From JAGPKI01 sp052034135 (GTDB lineage Bacteria; Caldisericota; Caldisericia; UBA6126; JAGPKI01): a stretch of 64,000 nucleotides of DNA. The DNA lies in NCBI GenBank assembly GCA_052034135.1, contig JBPOJC010000013.1:62001-126000 (forward strand). Direction: 5' to 3'. Under the pieces are notes generated by a model. It was not told the DNA's origin. It saw only the letters and a program-made list of their open reading frames with translations, and did not search any database. The translations under genes and the position numbers were made by a program. The stretch's first letter is position 1. The number at the start of each line of letters is the position of its first letter. This document shows positions 35,748-45,073 of the stretch, piece by piece.

Positions 35748-38700
35748 ATGAAAAACTTTTTCTTAAGGATCATTTCAATTATATGTATATTGATTATTAC
35801 ATTTCCAATTTTCAGTGCATTCCCTTTTGATGTCAGAGGAGATACCTTAAAATACGCAGTTGTTACACCAAAAATTAATGTTAGAAATGCTCCATCTCTA
35901 TCAGCTGATATAATTTATGTTATTGAAGAAAGAGGAGAATTTTTAATAACACGTGAAACAAAAGATACTGATGGCAAATTATGGTATAAAGTCAAAATAA
36001 ATGATAATCTTGAAGGATTCATTGCTTCATGGGTTGTAGATAGAATAAAAACTGTTCAAACAGAAACAGAGGTAAAAGGAAAAATTGCAATAATTGAAAG
36101 TGGCGTAAGAATTCGCACAGAACCTTCTACGGATTCTGAAATAAAACTTATCGTAAGCGAAAGAGTCGAAAAAGAAATATATGCTGAAATAAAAGATTCT
36201 CAAAATCAATTGTGGTATAAAATTAAACTTAATGACGGCTCTTTTGGATGGGTAGCATCATGGGTAGTTGAAATTAAAGCTAACGTAGAGAATACAAAAA
36301 GTGCCAGCACAAAACTAATTATCATTGATCCACCTGTTAATTTAAGAAAAGGTCCTGGACTTAAATATGAATTAGTTACAGCTATCAATAGCCATCTTGA
36401 AACAAGAGGAATATATGAGGCAAAAGATGAATTTGATAGAATTTGGTATATGATTAAATTACCGAATGGCGTTGAGGGATGGGTTGCATCCTGGGTGGTC
36501 ACAGTAAAAGAATATAGCGAAGAAAAGACTCCAGTATCTGATAAAGTAGCTGTCATCGATCCAATAGTAAATGTTCGCGATGCTCCGAGTATCGATGGGA
36601 AAATTATTACTACTATTAGTAGCAGAGGGGAATTTCAGATACTTTATCAGGGTAAAGATGTTAATGGAAAGATCTGGTATGAAATAAAACTTTCAAATGG
36701 CACTGGATGGGTTGCATCATGGGTTATACAGGTAAAGAGTAAAAAAGGAGAAGCAGAAACAAACGATTCAGTTAATGTTCGCAAAGGTCCGGGAACAAAT
36801 TTTGAAAAACTTTTTGAAATGCCTGCTAATTCTGAAGTGACAATATTAGGAAGTGCTTATATTTCAAGTGGTGAATATTGGCTTGCTATACAATCACAAG
36901 ATAAAAAAGGGTGGGTTTTAAGTTCACTAATATCTTCTGTTAAGAAAGATAATCTTGTAAGCATTGAGAGGGTTGGAGCCACTTTTTCTATTTCTCAAAA
37001 TATTATAATTGAAGTTTATGAAGGTCCTGAAAAAAGTTACAAAAGAAAGGGTACGCTTGACTCTAAATTTGGTGTTATATCAATTGTTGGAGTTGCAAAA
37101 AATTTCCAGGGTGAATTATGGTATCAAATAAAAGGAACAAAGTTTGATGAATCATGGGTAGATAACCAAAGTATTGCTCTATTTCTAAAGGAAAACGATT
37201 ATAAGCAGCACAAAATAACAGGGTTATCATGGGCTTTAAAGTCAAAAGGTATTGCTTTATCTATAGCTTTCGATGAAGATGGTACTTATGAATTCAATAG
37301 TTTTGTATTGGATAATCCTTTAAGGTTTGTAATTGATATAAAGAATTCGATTCTATTTCAAAAAGAGTATGCCGAAGAAATTAACAAAGAAAATATCTCT
37401 AAGGTTAAAGCAACACAATTTTCTGTAAATCCAAATATTGTAAGGATTGTTCTTGATCTTGGAAAAAATCTTTCTTACATAGTCACGAAAGAAAAGGGTA
37501 AGCTTGTAATAGAACTGACTGATTATTCAGAATACTCCGGACCAAAGCTTTTCATTGGTGGAACAGAGATTGAAAATAATTTACTACTTAAGTATTATAA
37601 TAATGTACTTTATGTTCCATTGTACATCTTTTCAAATATGACAGGAGGAATAATTTCCTGGGATGAAAAAAGTAAAGAAGCAATATTTAAACTCTACAAC
37701 AAAGAGTATAGATTCAAGTCAGGAGATATGTATATTTTCATTAAAGGACCTGAACATGAAAGCAGGCTTGAAATTAATAATCCAATTACTATTTTAAATG
37801 ACACTCTTTACGTTGCAGTTTCTGACTGCGGAAAAATATTCTCACTTACATACACTAATTTTTCCAATCTTCACTATCTTGATAATACAATAACTGGAAT
37901 TTACTTGAAAGAAGCAAAAGAAGGGAAAATATTAACAACAGAATACGCTTTACCAGCTAAAGTTGAATTAAAAAAAGATGGAAATACACTCAATGTCATA
38001 AACAAAAATACACTCCTTGGAAGTTCAATTAAAATTCCAGATGATGAAATTATTGCTAAAATTATTTCAAACAAAAGAGGACAAAGCCAACAAGCTGAAT
38101 CAGTGATTCAACTTAATATATCGAAACTTCCAAGATATGAGTCAGCATTTCTTTACGATAACCACCAATTAATTCTTACTCTTAAATCAGGCAAGAGTAA
38201 AGGCATAGAGGGTAAATTAATTATTGTTGATGCAGGGCATGGTGCTTTTTCTGAAGATGGCTATTATGACACAGGCGCTATTGGACCAACTGGATTACTT
38301 GAAAGCACAGTTAATTTAAAAGTAGCACTAAAACTAAAAGACCTATTGGAAAAAGAAGGCGCAAAAGTAATTTTAACGAGAGAAAAAGAGCAGGATAAAA
38401 ATAGCCCAACTCTTGAAAAAAGAGTTGAAGATGCAAATAAGAGTGGAGCAGACCTGTTTATTTCAATTCATCAAAATGCCTCTGTTGATCAAAAAGCAAG
38501 TGGTACTGAAGTCTATTATTACAATGACAACTCTTCACCAATTGCACAGTTTATTTTAGATGCATTGTGCTCAAAAATTGGGCTTATTTCTCGTGGAGTT
38601 AAAAAGAGAGGTTTTGCTGTAACGCAGGATATAACCGTTATGCCCTCAATACTTGTTGAGTGCGCATTTATATCAAATCCTGCAGAAGAGAAATTACTTG

Positions 38701-38771
38701 GAAGCGATAGTTTTTTAAATTTGATAGCAGAAGGATTGCTCGTTGGAGTAAAAAAGTTTTTTGAAAGCTAA
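35748..38771 (+). CDS. Exported N-acetylmuramoyl-L-alanine amidase with SH3, AMIN and stalk domains
   Basis: A 1007-residue cell-wall hydrolase. Signal segment: about 1-28. Four close SH3b domains (about 35-105, 112-178, 188-255, 265-328) each end in a GWVASWVV-like block. Two more diverged ones follow (about 335-400 and 405-475). AMIN domain: about 490-595. Stalk-like domain: about 600-690. The catalytic Amidase_3 domain lies at about 825-1005, with zinc ligands in IVDAGHGAF, LLEST and SISIHQNAS-like segments and the catalytic Glu in PSILVECAF. It cleaves the amide between muramic acid and L-alanine. The many SH3 domains probably hold it on the wall. Confidence 0.93.
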   Translation: MKNFFLRIISIICILIITFPIFSAFPFDVRGDTLKYAVVTPKINVRNAPSLSADIIYVIEERGEFLITRETKDTDGKLWYKVKINDNLEGFIASWVVDRIKTVQTETEVKGKIAIIESGVRIRTEPSTDSEIKLIVSERVEKEIYAEIKDSQNQLWYKIKLNDGSFGWVASWVVEIKANVENTKSASTKLIIIDPPVNLRKGPGLKYELVTAINSHLETRGIYEAKDEFDRIWYMIKLPNGVEGWVASWVVTVKEYSEEKTPVSDKVAVIDPIVNVRDAPSIDGKIITTISSRGEFQILYQGKDVNGKIWYEIKLSNGTGWVASWVIQVKSKKGEAETNDSVNVRKGPGTNFEKLFEMPANSEVTILGSAYISSGEYWLAIQSQDKKGWVLSSLISSVKKDNLVSIERVGATFSISQNIIIEVYEGPEKSYKRKGTLDSKFGVISIVGVAKNFQGELWYQIKGTKFDESWVDNQSIALFLKENDYKQHKITGLSWALKSKGIALSIAFDEDGTYEFNSFVLDNPLRFVIDIKNSILFQKEYAEEINKENISKVKATQFSVNPNIVRIVLDLGKNLSYIVTKEKGKLVIELTDYSEYSGPKLFIGGTEIENNLLLKYYNNVLYVPLYIFSNMTGGIISWDEKSKEAIFKLYNKEYRFKSGDMYIFIKGPEHESRLEINNPITILNDTLYVAVSDCGKIFSLTYTNFSNLHYLDNTITGIYLKEAKEGKILTTEYALPAKVELKKDGNTLNVINKNTLLGSSIKIPDDEIIAKIISNKRGQSQQAESVIQLNISKLPRYESAFLYDNHQLILTLKSGKSKGIEGKLIIVDAGHGAFSEDGYYDTGAIGPTGLLESTVNLKVALKLKDLLEKEGAKVILTREKEQDKNSPTLEKRVEDANKSGADLFISIHQNASVDQKASGTEVYYYNDNSSPIAQFILDALCSKIGLISRGVKKRGFAVTQDITVMPSILVECAFISNPAEEKLLGSDSFLNLIAEGLLVGVKKFFES

Positions 38772-38814
38772 AAACTTTCTTATAATATTTATAAAATAAA
38801 TAAAATACTGATAT

Positions 38815-38888
38815 GCGCCTATAGCTCAACTGGATAGAGCGACGGTCTACGGAACCGTAGGTTGCAGGTTCAAATCCTGTTAGGCGCA
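38815..38888 (+). tRNA. tRNA-Arg (anticodon ACG)
   Basis: Complete 74-base cloverleaf. The acceptor stem GCGCCTA pairs with TAGGCGC, with discriminator A. The anticodon loop is CTACGGA, the T-loop is GGTTCAAATCC, and no CCA is encoded. The A34 anticodon predicts deamination to inosine. It is 43 bases downstream of the amidase gene. Confidence 0.96.
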
Positions 38889-38896
38889 GACTTTAT

Positions 38897-38933
38897 AAAC
38901 TACAAATATTTCTTGAATAAGATTTTGTAGTTT
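38897..38933 (+). terminator. Possible terminator hairpin after tRNA-Arg(ACG)
   Basis: AAACTACAAA (38897-38906) pairs perfectly with TTTGTAGTTT (38924-38933), followed by TT and AT-rich sequence. The stem is AT-rich with a 17-base loop, so strength is uncertain. Confidence 0.5.
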
Positions 38934-39708
38934 TTATCTCTAAACAATTAGAGGGAAAGAAGCAAATATTTATAAAAGACATTTTCAGTTTTAATAAATT
39001 ACTGTTTAATTTTCTTAATTTTATTTGATAGCGTTATAACGAAGTTAAGCTTATTACCATCAAATACATGCCTGCTTCTTTAGAAATTTTAGCAAGAAAA
39101 AAAGCTGTAATAACAAAATCTACAAGAACATAACTAATTTGTACTATTACCGAAATTCATATTCAAAAGTTATTTAAGGCTTTCATAATGAAAGTCCCCT
39201 ACCTTTTATTCCTATAAAGATATTTCTAAATCTTATTGAATTAAAAATGAAAATTAAAAGTGTTGTCTGTAATGTATAATTTACGGACATAAGATAAATT
39301 TTAATACTAATTTAATTAAAAAATATTTTTTTGATTTAATAAAAATTAATTTTTTAAAAGGTATGATAAATTAACTGTTTTTAATGAAGAAATCTTAAAT
39401 TTGATAATAGAATCATAAACAAGGGCATATAATTTTATTAAGGTATAAAATTATATTAAAGATAAATAACTTTTAAAATAGATATGTTTCTATGCTTGTT
39501 TTATTAGACAAATATTTTTACACGATTAATAAGAAATAATAAAATATTTCATAACTTTTTCTAAATTCATTAAACTTATAGATATAAAAATCATGACTTA
39601 CTGGATTATTTACCTTCGTCCTTAATTATTGAATGATTGATTATTTTTATTTATAAAATAAAGTATTTAGCGAAACAAAAAAATTTTATCTCAACATAAA
39701 GGAGGTAA
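38934..39708 (+). other. Long AT-rich intergenic region (775 bases)
   Basis: No supported gene or RNA. A minus-strand stretch around 39035-39165 is open for about 40 codons and reads hydrophobic (VDFVITAFFLAKISKEAG). It has no good start, so it may be a relic of a membrane protein. No dispersed R1-R3 repeats occur. The end holds AAAGGAGGT for the esterase gene. Confidence 0.5.
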
Positions 39709-41313
39709 ATGATTTTGAAAAAAATTCTCATATTACTTTTAATAATTTATATTACAATTTTTAATATTCAATGTATAAACACCAATAAAGATGAAAAAAT
39801 CACAGATCCGATAAAAATTGATACTGGTTTAATTTCAGGAATTTTACTCAATGAGAAAGAAAATATAAGGATTTATAGAGGAATACCTTATGCTTTCCCT
39901 CCTATCGGAGAAAATAGATGGAAACCACCTAAAGACCCAAAGCCTTGGGATGGAGTTAAAGAATGCATAAAATTTGGTCCAGTTTGTCCACAACCTAAAT
40001 CTTCTTTAAGTACATTTGAAAGATCAAATAAATTTAGTGAAGATTGTTTATATTTAAATGTCTGGACACCAGCAAAATCTACTAATGATAAACTCCCTGT
40101 TATGGTTTGGATTCATGGTGGTATTTATTCAATTGGTTCTGGCTCTATGAGTATATACGATGGAGAGAATCTTTGCAAAAAGGGTGTTGTAGTAGTAACT
40201 ATAAATTATAGACTCGGACCTTTTGGATTTTTTGCTCATGAATCACTATCTGAGGAATCGGAACAAAAAGTTTCAGGTAATTATGGAATTCTGGATCAAA
40301 TCTTTGCTTTAAAATGGATAAAAAAAAATATAAATGCATTTGGAGGAAATCCAGAAAATATAACAATATTTGGTGAATCTGCAGGTGCTGGTAGTGTAAC
40401 CTGTTTACTTGTTTCACCACTTTCAAAAGGATTATTCCATAAAGCTATAGCACAAAGTGGATCATATTATTTAAAGTGCAGAGATTTAAAAAAACATACT
40501 AACAATTTAGAACCAATGGAAAAAGTTGGTGAAAAAATAACAAAGATGTTAAACTGTGATAAATCATTAGATGTTTTAAATTGTCTAAGATCTGTAACTG
40601 CAGAAAAATTATTAAATACAACTAATCCAGAATTGGAATTATTTGGTAATGGAATAAAATTTGAGCCAGTAATTGATGGATATGTAATACCTGATATTCC
40701 TTCAGTTCTCTTTGAGAAAGGTTTATACAATAAAGTTCCATTTCTTACGGGAACAAATGCAGATGAAGGAACAATTCTTGCCCCAGACCTAGATGATATA
40801 AGTATTAATGGATATGAAGCATTTATTAAACTTACTTTTGGAGAGAAATATGAAGAAGATATTTTTAATTTCTTTCCAGCGAAAACAGACAAAGATGTGC
40901 CAAATGCATTGAATAAACTAATTACTGTCTCAGCCTTTGTTACTCCGGCAAGAGAAATAATAAGAGAAATATCCAAATCAGAAGATAATTGTTTTCTTTA
41001 TCATTTTGTAAGAGTTCCGCTATTTTCAAAAAAAGCTAATCTTGGTTCATTTCATGGTCTTGAGATACCATATGTATTCCAAAATCTTGGTGAACCTTTT
41101 ACTGAAAAAGACAAAGAGATCTCAAGAATAATGAGTAAATATTGGGTAAATTTTGCAAGAAGTGGAGATCCAAATTCTAATGAATTATTTTTATGGGAAA
41201 AATATAATGAAACAGGTGACAAAAACATAGAAATAGGTGAGGTAATTAAGATAAATGCTAACCTTTATAAAAATGAGTGCGATTTATTTGCTAAAATTTA
41301 CAATGAATGGTAG
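39709..41313 (+). CDS. Type B carboxylesterase, probable lipoprotein
   Basis: A 534-residue alpha/beta hydrolase of the carboxylesterase type B family. The oxyanion-hole region is PVMVWIHGGIYSIGSG. The nucleophile elbow is FGESAGAGSV (Ser at about 224), and the catalytic His is in GSFHGLEIPYVF (about 447). The N-terminus has a hydrophobic segment followed by Cys (NIQC), consistent with a lipoprotein, though the lipobox is not ideal. AAGGAGGT lies 2 bases from ATG 39709 and 8 from TTG 39715, so the start may be the TTG. It stands alone in AT-rich surroundings, which hints at acquisition by transfer. Confidence 0.9.
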   Translation: MILKKILILLLIIYITIFNIQCINTNKDEKITDPIKIDTGLISGILLNEKENIRIYRGIPYAFPPIGENRWKPPKDPKPWDGVKECIKFGPVCPQPKSSLSTFERSNKFSEDCLYLNVWTPAKSTNDKLPVMVWIHGGIYSIGSGSMSIYDGENLCKKGVVVVTINYRLGPFGFFAHESLSEESEQKVSGNYGILDQIFALKWIKKNINAFGGNPENITIFGESAGAGSVTCLLVSPLSKGLFHKAIAQSGSYYLKCRDLKKHTNNLEPMEKVGEKITKMLNCDKSLDVLNCLRSVTAEKLLNTTNPELELFGNGIKFEPVIDGYVIPDIPSVLFEKGLYNKVPFLTGTNADEGTILAPDLDDISINGYEAFIKLTFGEKYEEDIFNFFPAKTDKDVPNALNKLITVSAFVTPAREIIREISKSEDNCFLYHFVRVPLFSKKANLGSFHGLEIPYVFQNLGEPFTEKDKEISRIMSKYWVNFARSGDPNSNELFLWEKYNETGDKNIEIGEVIKINANLYKNECDLFAKIYNEW

Positions 41314-41454
41314 CTTTTAACAAGCAATAAAATTACTTTTTAATATCATAAATATCGGAATATAGTAATTAATTTAGTTAATAAGCTTTACTTTTTCTCT
41401 AACTTTCTATAGAAATCTCAAAATTTTTTATAAAGCATTTCCGCTAAAGTCAGA

Positions 41455-41940
41455 CTAACCTTCAATTAAATATTTTTCATAGTCCTTTACCTTAGGTGGT
41501 TTCTTGCCTTTAGCAGGGATAATCGTGAAACCTTCTTTTTCTAAATGCTTTGCTTGAGCATCAACACCACCAGGATATTTTTCGTTTAATTCTCCACCTG
41601 TTTTTAATGTCCTCCAGTAAGGTATGGGTTTCTTTTTTATTCCTTTCTCTACCTCCTCTTCTGCAGCATTTGCAGAAATCCAGGCAAATATTCCAGTAGT
41701 AAGAGGACAGCCAATTGTTGCATTGTGTTTTTTTGCAAGGATTTTTCTAACTTCACTAATAGTCAAAAGTTTCCCCTTCGGAACACTTGCCATAATTTCA
41801 TAAACCTCTTCTGGAGCAGGGATAACAAATGTACCTTCTCCCCATCTTTTGCTCATACTCTCAGTTATCTCAGAAACTTTAGGTAACCCGTTACTTTCAT
41901 GTAATTTCTCAATCCAGGATTTATGATTTTTTTTGTCCAT
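41455..41940 (-). CDS. MGMT-like DNA-binding-domain protein (alkyltransferase-like)
   Basis: A 161-residue protein. Residues about 45-75 (EVYEIMASVPKGKLLTISEVRKILA) match the winged-helix of O6-alkylguanine-DNA alkyltransferases. The active-site segment, normally PCHR, reads PYWR (in KPIPYWRTLKTGGEL), so the alkyl-accepting cysteine is absent. It is followed by QAKHLEKEGF, as in the family. Such alkyltransferase-like proteins bind alkylated DNA and flag it for excision repair. The N-terminal extension of about 40 residues is unusual. It is monocistronic. Confidence 0.75.
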   Translation of the reverse strand: MDKKNHKSWIEKLHESNGLPKVSEITESMSKRWGEGTFVIPAPEEVYEIMASVPKGKLLTISEVRKILAKKHNATIGCPLTTGIFAWISANAAEEEVEKGIKKKPIPYWRTLKTGGELNEKYPGGVDAQAKHLEKEGFTIIPAKGKKPPKVKDYEKYLIEG

Positions 41941-42056
41941 ACTAATCTCCCTTCTTTTTGCTTTAAGATTTCAAAACAATTCAATTTTACCATTTAAAAG
42001 TGATATGGTAAAATTATTAAAACCTTTTTATAAAAATAATAAAAAAGGAGATTAAT

Positions 42057-42995
42057 ATGAGAAAGACAAATAAATCATCTCTAATAGCTACTTTCCTTAC
42101 GCTTTTTATTATTCCTTTATCAGTCAACAACTTTTCATTAAGTTGTAAACCTGATCTTAATAAAAGCGTAGAAGATGAATTTCAAAAAACAATCTCCATT
42201 TCAGCTCCACTTGAATTAGAAATAAACATTTCACAGGGTAATATAAATATAACAAGAGGTAATGATAAAGAATTAAAAATAAATTCAAAATATAAAGTAT
42301 TAGGAACAAAAGAAGAAGAGCTAAAAATCATAGCCGAGAACATAAAAAAAGATCCTCCAATTGATATAAAGAGTAATAAAATAAAAATAGGAAATTTAAA
42401 GAAATATAATATTGATGGATGGTTTTCCGAAGAAAAGGTTATTATGGACTTGGATATATACGCTCCTGCGGAAACTACTGTTATTGCTGAAACAGGTCTT
42501 GGAAACATCAATATAACAAGCCTTGGAAGTAATGTGAAAGCAATAACTGGTTCAGGTAGCATAAAAATAGAAAATGCTAAATCTGCTAATGCTAAAACTG
42601 GAAGTGGTTACGTTAAAATCGTAGTAATAGCCAATGATGTTAATGTAATAGCAGGAAAAGGCACTATTGAGCTTGCAATGCTTAACGGAAATATAAATGC
42701 AAAGACGGGCTACGGTGACATTACTATAAATTCCACAATTAACGAAGGAAAAAAATGGATTTTAGATAGCGGAATAGGAGATGTTGAATTAAAGCTTTCT
42801 CCTGGATCTACTTTTTCTTTTTCTTGTCTAACGGGTCTTGGAAAGGTTGATTTTAAAATTAAAGGCGAAATAACTGAAAAAACAGAAAAAAAAGTGGAAG
42901 GGAAAGTTGGAACAAATCCAACTTCTTCATTAAGTATAAAAGTAGGTAAAGGAGATATAATGATCGAAGAATCAATTGTTTCAATTAGTATATGA
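42057..42995 (+). CDS. Exported DUF4097-like beta-repeat protein
   Basis: A 312-residue protein. An N-terminal hydrophobic segment (about 9-30) ends near Cys30 (FSLSC), compatible with secretion and perhaps lipid attachment. Residues about 45-305 consist of short beta strands with repeats such as ITSLGSNVKAITGSGSIKI and NAKTGSGYVKI, the pattern of DUF4097 or head-GIN putative adhesins. No enzyme motif exists. An AAAAAGGAG site precedes the ATG. Role unknown; an exported structural or surface protein is likely. Confidence 0.75.
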   Translation: MRKTNKSSLIATFLTLFIIPLSVNNFSLSCKPDLNKSVEDEFQKTISISAPLELEINISQGNINITRGNDKELKINSKYKVLGTKEEELKIIAENIKKDPPIDIKSNKIKIGNLKKYNIDGWFSEEKVIMDLDIYAPAETTVIAETGLGNINITSLGSNVKAITGSGSIKIENAKSANAKTGSGYVKIVVIANDVNVIAGKGTIELAMLNGNINAKTGYGDITINSTINEGKKWILDSGIGDVELKLSPGSTFSFSCLTGLGKVDFKIKGEITEKTEKKVEGKVGTNPTSSLSIKVGKGDIMIEESIVSISI

Positions 42996-43166
42996 TATTA
43001 ATCAAAAAAACTAAAAGAAGCATCATTCTTATACATCAAAAAATTGTGTTTTTGGAAATAAAAAGTGTTTACATAGCAATAAAGCAAAGTTTATGCTGAA
43101 ATACCAAAAGTATTGAGAATAACTTATTAAACCAGCACCTGTCTAAAGAAAGTAACTAAAATATAA

Positions 43167-43586
43167 TTAAAAAGCTAATAAGTTTAAACCTATATCTTCA
43201 TTTCTTTCGCGATAGATTTCTCCATCAAAAATATCTATTACTGCTTCCAATGTACCACTAATGATAGCGCTATTTAAGTGTCCTCCGATTACTTTGAATT
43301 CGTCATTTGCAAGGTTTACATGAAGGTGCAAGTAAATTTCTCCATTCATTACAGACACATTCCCAAGTAAACTAGTAATTTCATGGTTACCCACTATTTT
43401 CTCAGTTTTGTAAACCTTATTTGATACATCGTAAACACCAATTTCAGCATTATCTGTTGCACCAATACCCGAGATTATTCCTGCTTTAATATTATTGTCA
43501 TTACAAATTTGTTTTATAGAGCTTACTATTTCTTCTCCACGATCAACTCTAAATATAATTTTGTTTGCTATTCTTTTATAAATCAT
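43167..43586 (-). CDS. PPC/DUF296-domain protein
   Basis: A 139-residue single-domain protein of the plant-and-prokaryote-conserved (DUF296) family. The core includes RVDRGEEIVSSIKQICND, AGIISGIGATDNAEIGVYD and LHLHVNLANDEFKVIGGHL, where histidines form a probable metal site. Plant members carry AT-hooks; this one does not. Bacterial members are often described as DNA-binding but evidence is thin. It sits 3 bases after malic enzyme in the same operon, so a regulatory or metabolic link to that enzyme is possible. Confidence 0.88.
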   Translation of the reverse strand: MIYKRIANKIIFRVDRGEEIVSSIKQICNDNNIKAGIISGIGATDNAEIGVYDVSNKVYKTEKIVGNHEITSLLGNVSVMNGEIYLHLHVNLANDEFKVIGGHLNSAIISGTLEAVIDIFDGEIYRERNEDIGLNLLAF

Positions 43587-43589
43587 TCC

Positions 43590-45044
43590 TTAAGAAACCT
43601 CTTTGATTGCGTACTCAAGAGCTTCATCAATTAAACTTTGTGGTGGTTTCTTTATAAAACCACTTTCCATAAGAAAGTTTGTTAAATTTCTTGAATAATC
43701 TATATCTTCTTTTGCCCTATTATATGCTTCATCCCAACTCATATTAACCCTTGCAACTCCATCAGCTATAGCCTGAGTTGCTACATCTGCTGCTTCATTT
43801 GGAAATACTCCTGCTTCTTCCATTGTTGGAAGAATATTATCTAGATTAATTCCACGTTTCTCTGCAAAATTAGCAAGTGATTTTGCAGCAGCTATTGCCA
43901 TATTATCAGTTATTTTGCTTGCTCTAACAAGAAGAGCTCCCTTTAAAATTCCTGGGAAACCTAAAGAATTATTAACTTGATTAGGGAAATCGCCTCTTCC
44001 TGTACCAATTATATATGCTCCGGCTTTCTTTGCTTCATATGGGTATATTTCTGGTACAGGGTTTGCACAGGCAAATATTATAGGTTTATCATTCATTGCT
44101 TTAATCCATTCTGGTTTAACAACTCCCGGTCCGGGCTTTGAAAGAGAAATCAAAACGTCAGCACCTTTAATTGCTTCTTCAATCGTTTCAATTTTATTAG
44201 GATTTGTATTTTTGCAAATATCCCATTTTCTATAAAATCTTTTGTCTTCTTCTATGTCTCTCCTCCCGCTATGAAGAGCACCCTTTGAGTCAAACATAAT
44301 AGCTTTTTTAGGATCAGCGCCAGCAGCCAGATTCAATCTTAAGCATGTTGTGTTAGATGATCCTGCACCAAAATATACAATTCTTACATCTTCTAATTTT
44401 TTATTAGCGAGCTTTAAAGAATTAAGTAGTCCAGCTAAAGTGACACAAGCAGTACCCTGCTGATCGTCATGCCAAACTGGTATTTCGCATTCTTCTCTTA
44501 ATACATCAAGCACTTTATAGCAGTTAGGTTGAGATATATCTTCAAGATTTACTGCTCCAAAACTATATTGAACTCTTTTAACAAATTCAATTATTTTGTC
44601 AGGATCATTCTCACCCTTTTCATTTTTACTATCAATACATAAAGCAACTGCATCCACTCCACCAAGGTATTTCATAAGAAGTGCTTTACCTTCCATAACT
44701 CCAAGCCCACCAGGAGGAGTAACATCTCCATCTCCAAGCACTCGAGTTGAGTCACTCACTACAGCAACAAGATTTCCTCTGTTTGATAAAGTAAATGATT
44801 CAAGATTATTATCTCTTATTGTTGTAGAGACTATAGATACTCCAGGGGTATACCAGACATTAAACCAGTTAAACCCATAAAGTGATACTTTTGGAATAGT
44901 TTGAACTTTACCACCATAAAATCGGTGGGTGCTATCCGCCAACTTCTTATAAAAAATAGTTTGAGCTTTTGCGATCTGTTCATCTGTAAAGTTATCAGGA
45001 AAACATTTGCTAAGATTGCTTAAATCCGGATTAATTTTTTCCAT
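43590..45044 (-). CDS. NAD(P)-dependent malic enzyme
   Basis: Oxidative decarboxylation of malate to pyruvate. The 484-residue protein is the short bacterial type. Motifs include YGFNWFNVWYTPGVSIVST with the catalytic Tyr, DSTRVLGDGDVTPPGGLGVMEGKALLMK, VWHDDQQGTACVTLAGL and the Rossmann RIVYFGAGSSNTTCLR. GTGRGDFPNQVNNSLGFPG is the metal and substrate region. Nicotinamide preference is not clear. Encoded downstream of fumarate reductase and fumarase, it links the C4 acids to pyruvate. Confidence 0.95.
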   Translation of the reverse strand: MEKINPDLSNLSKCFPDNFTDEQIAKAQTIFYKKLADSTHRFYGGKVQTIPKVSLYGFNWFNVWYTPGVSIVSTTIRDNNLESFTLSNRGNLVAVVSDSTRVLGDGDVTPPGGLGVMEGKALLMKYLGGVDAVALCIDSKNEKGENDPDKIIEFVKRVQYSFGAVNLEDISQPNCYKVLDVLREECEIPVWHDDQQGTACVTLAGLLNSLKLANKKLEDVRIVYFGAGSSNTTCLRLNLAAGADPKKAIMFDSKGALHSGRRDIEEDKRFYRKWDICKNTNPNKIETIEEAIKGADVLISLSKPGPGVVKPEWIKAMNDKPIIFACANPVPEIYPYEAKKAGAYIIGTGRGDFPNQVNNSLGFPGILKGALLVRASKITDNMAIAAAKSLANFAEKRGINLDNILPTMEEAGVFPNEAADVATQAIADGVARVNMSWDEAYNRAKEDIDYSRNLTNFLMESGFIKKPPQSLIDEALEYAIKEVS

Positions 45045-45073
45045 TTTTACCTCCTAAAATATTTAAATAAAAA

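Noticed and set aside
39035..39165. Hydrophobic minus-strand frame in the AT-rich gap
   Set aside because: No usable start and an early stop; chance or old relic.
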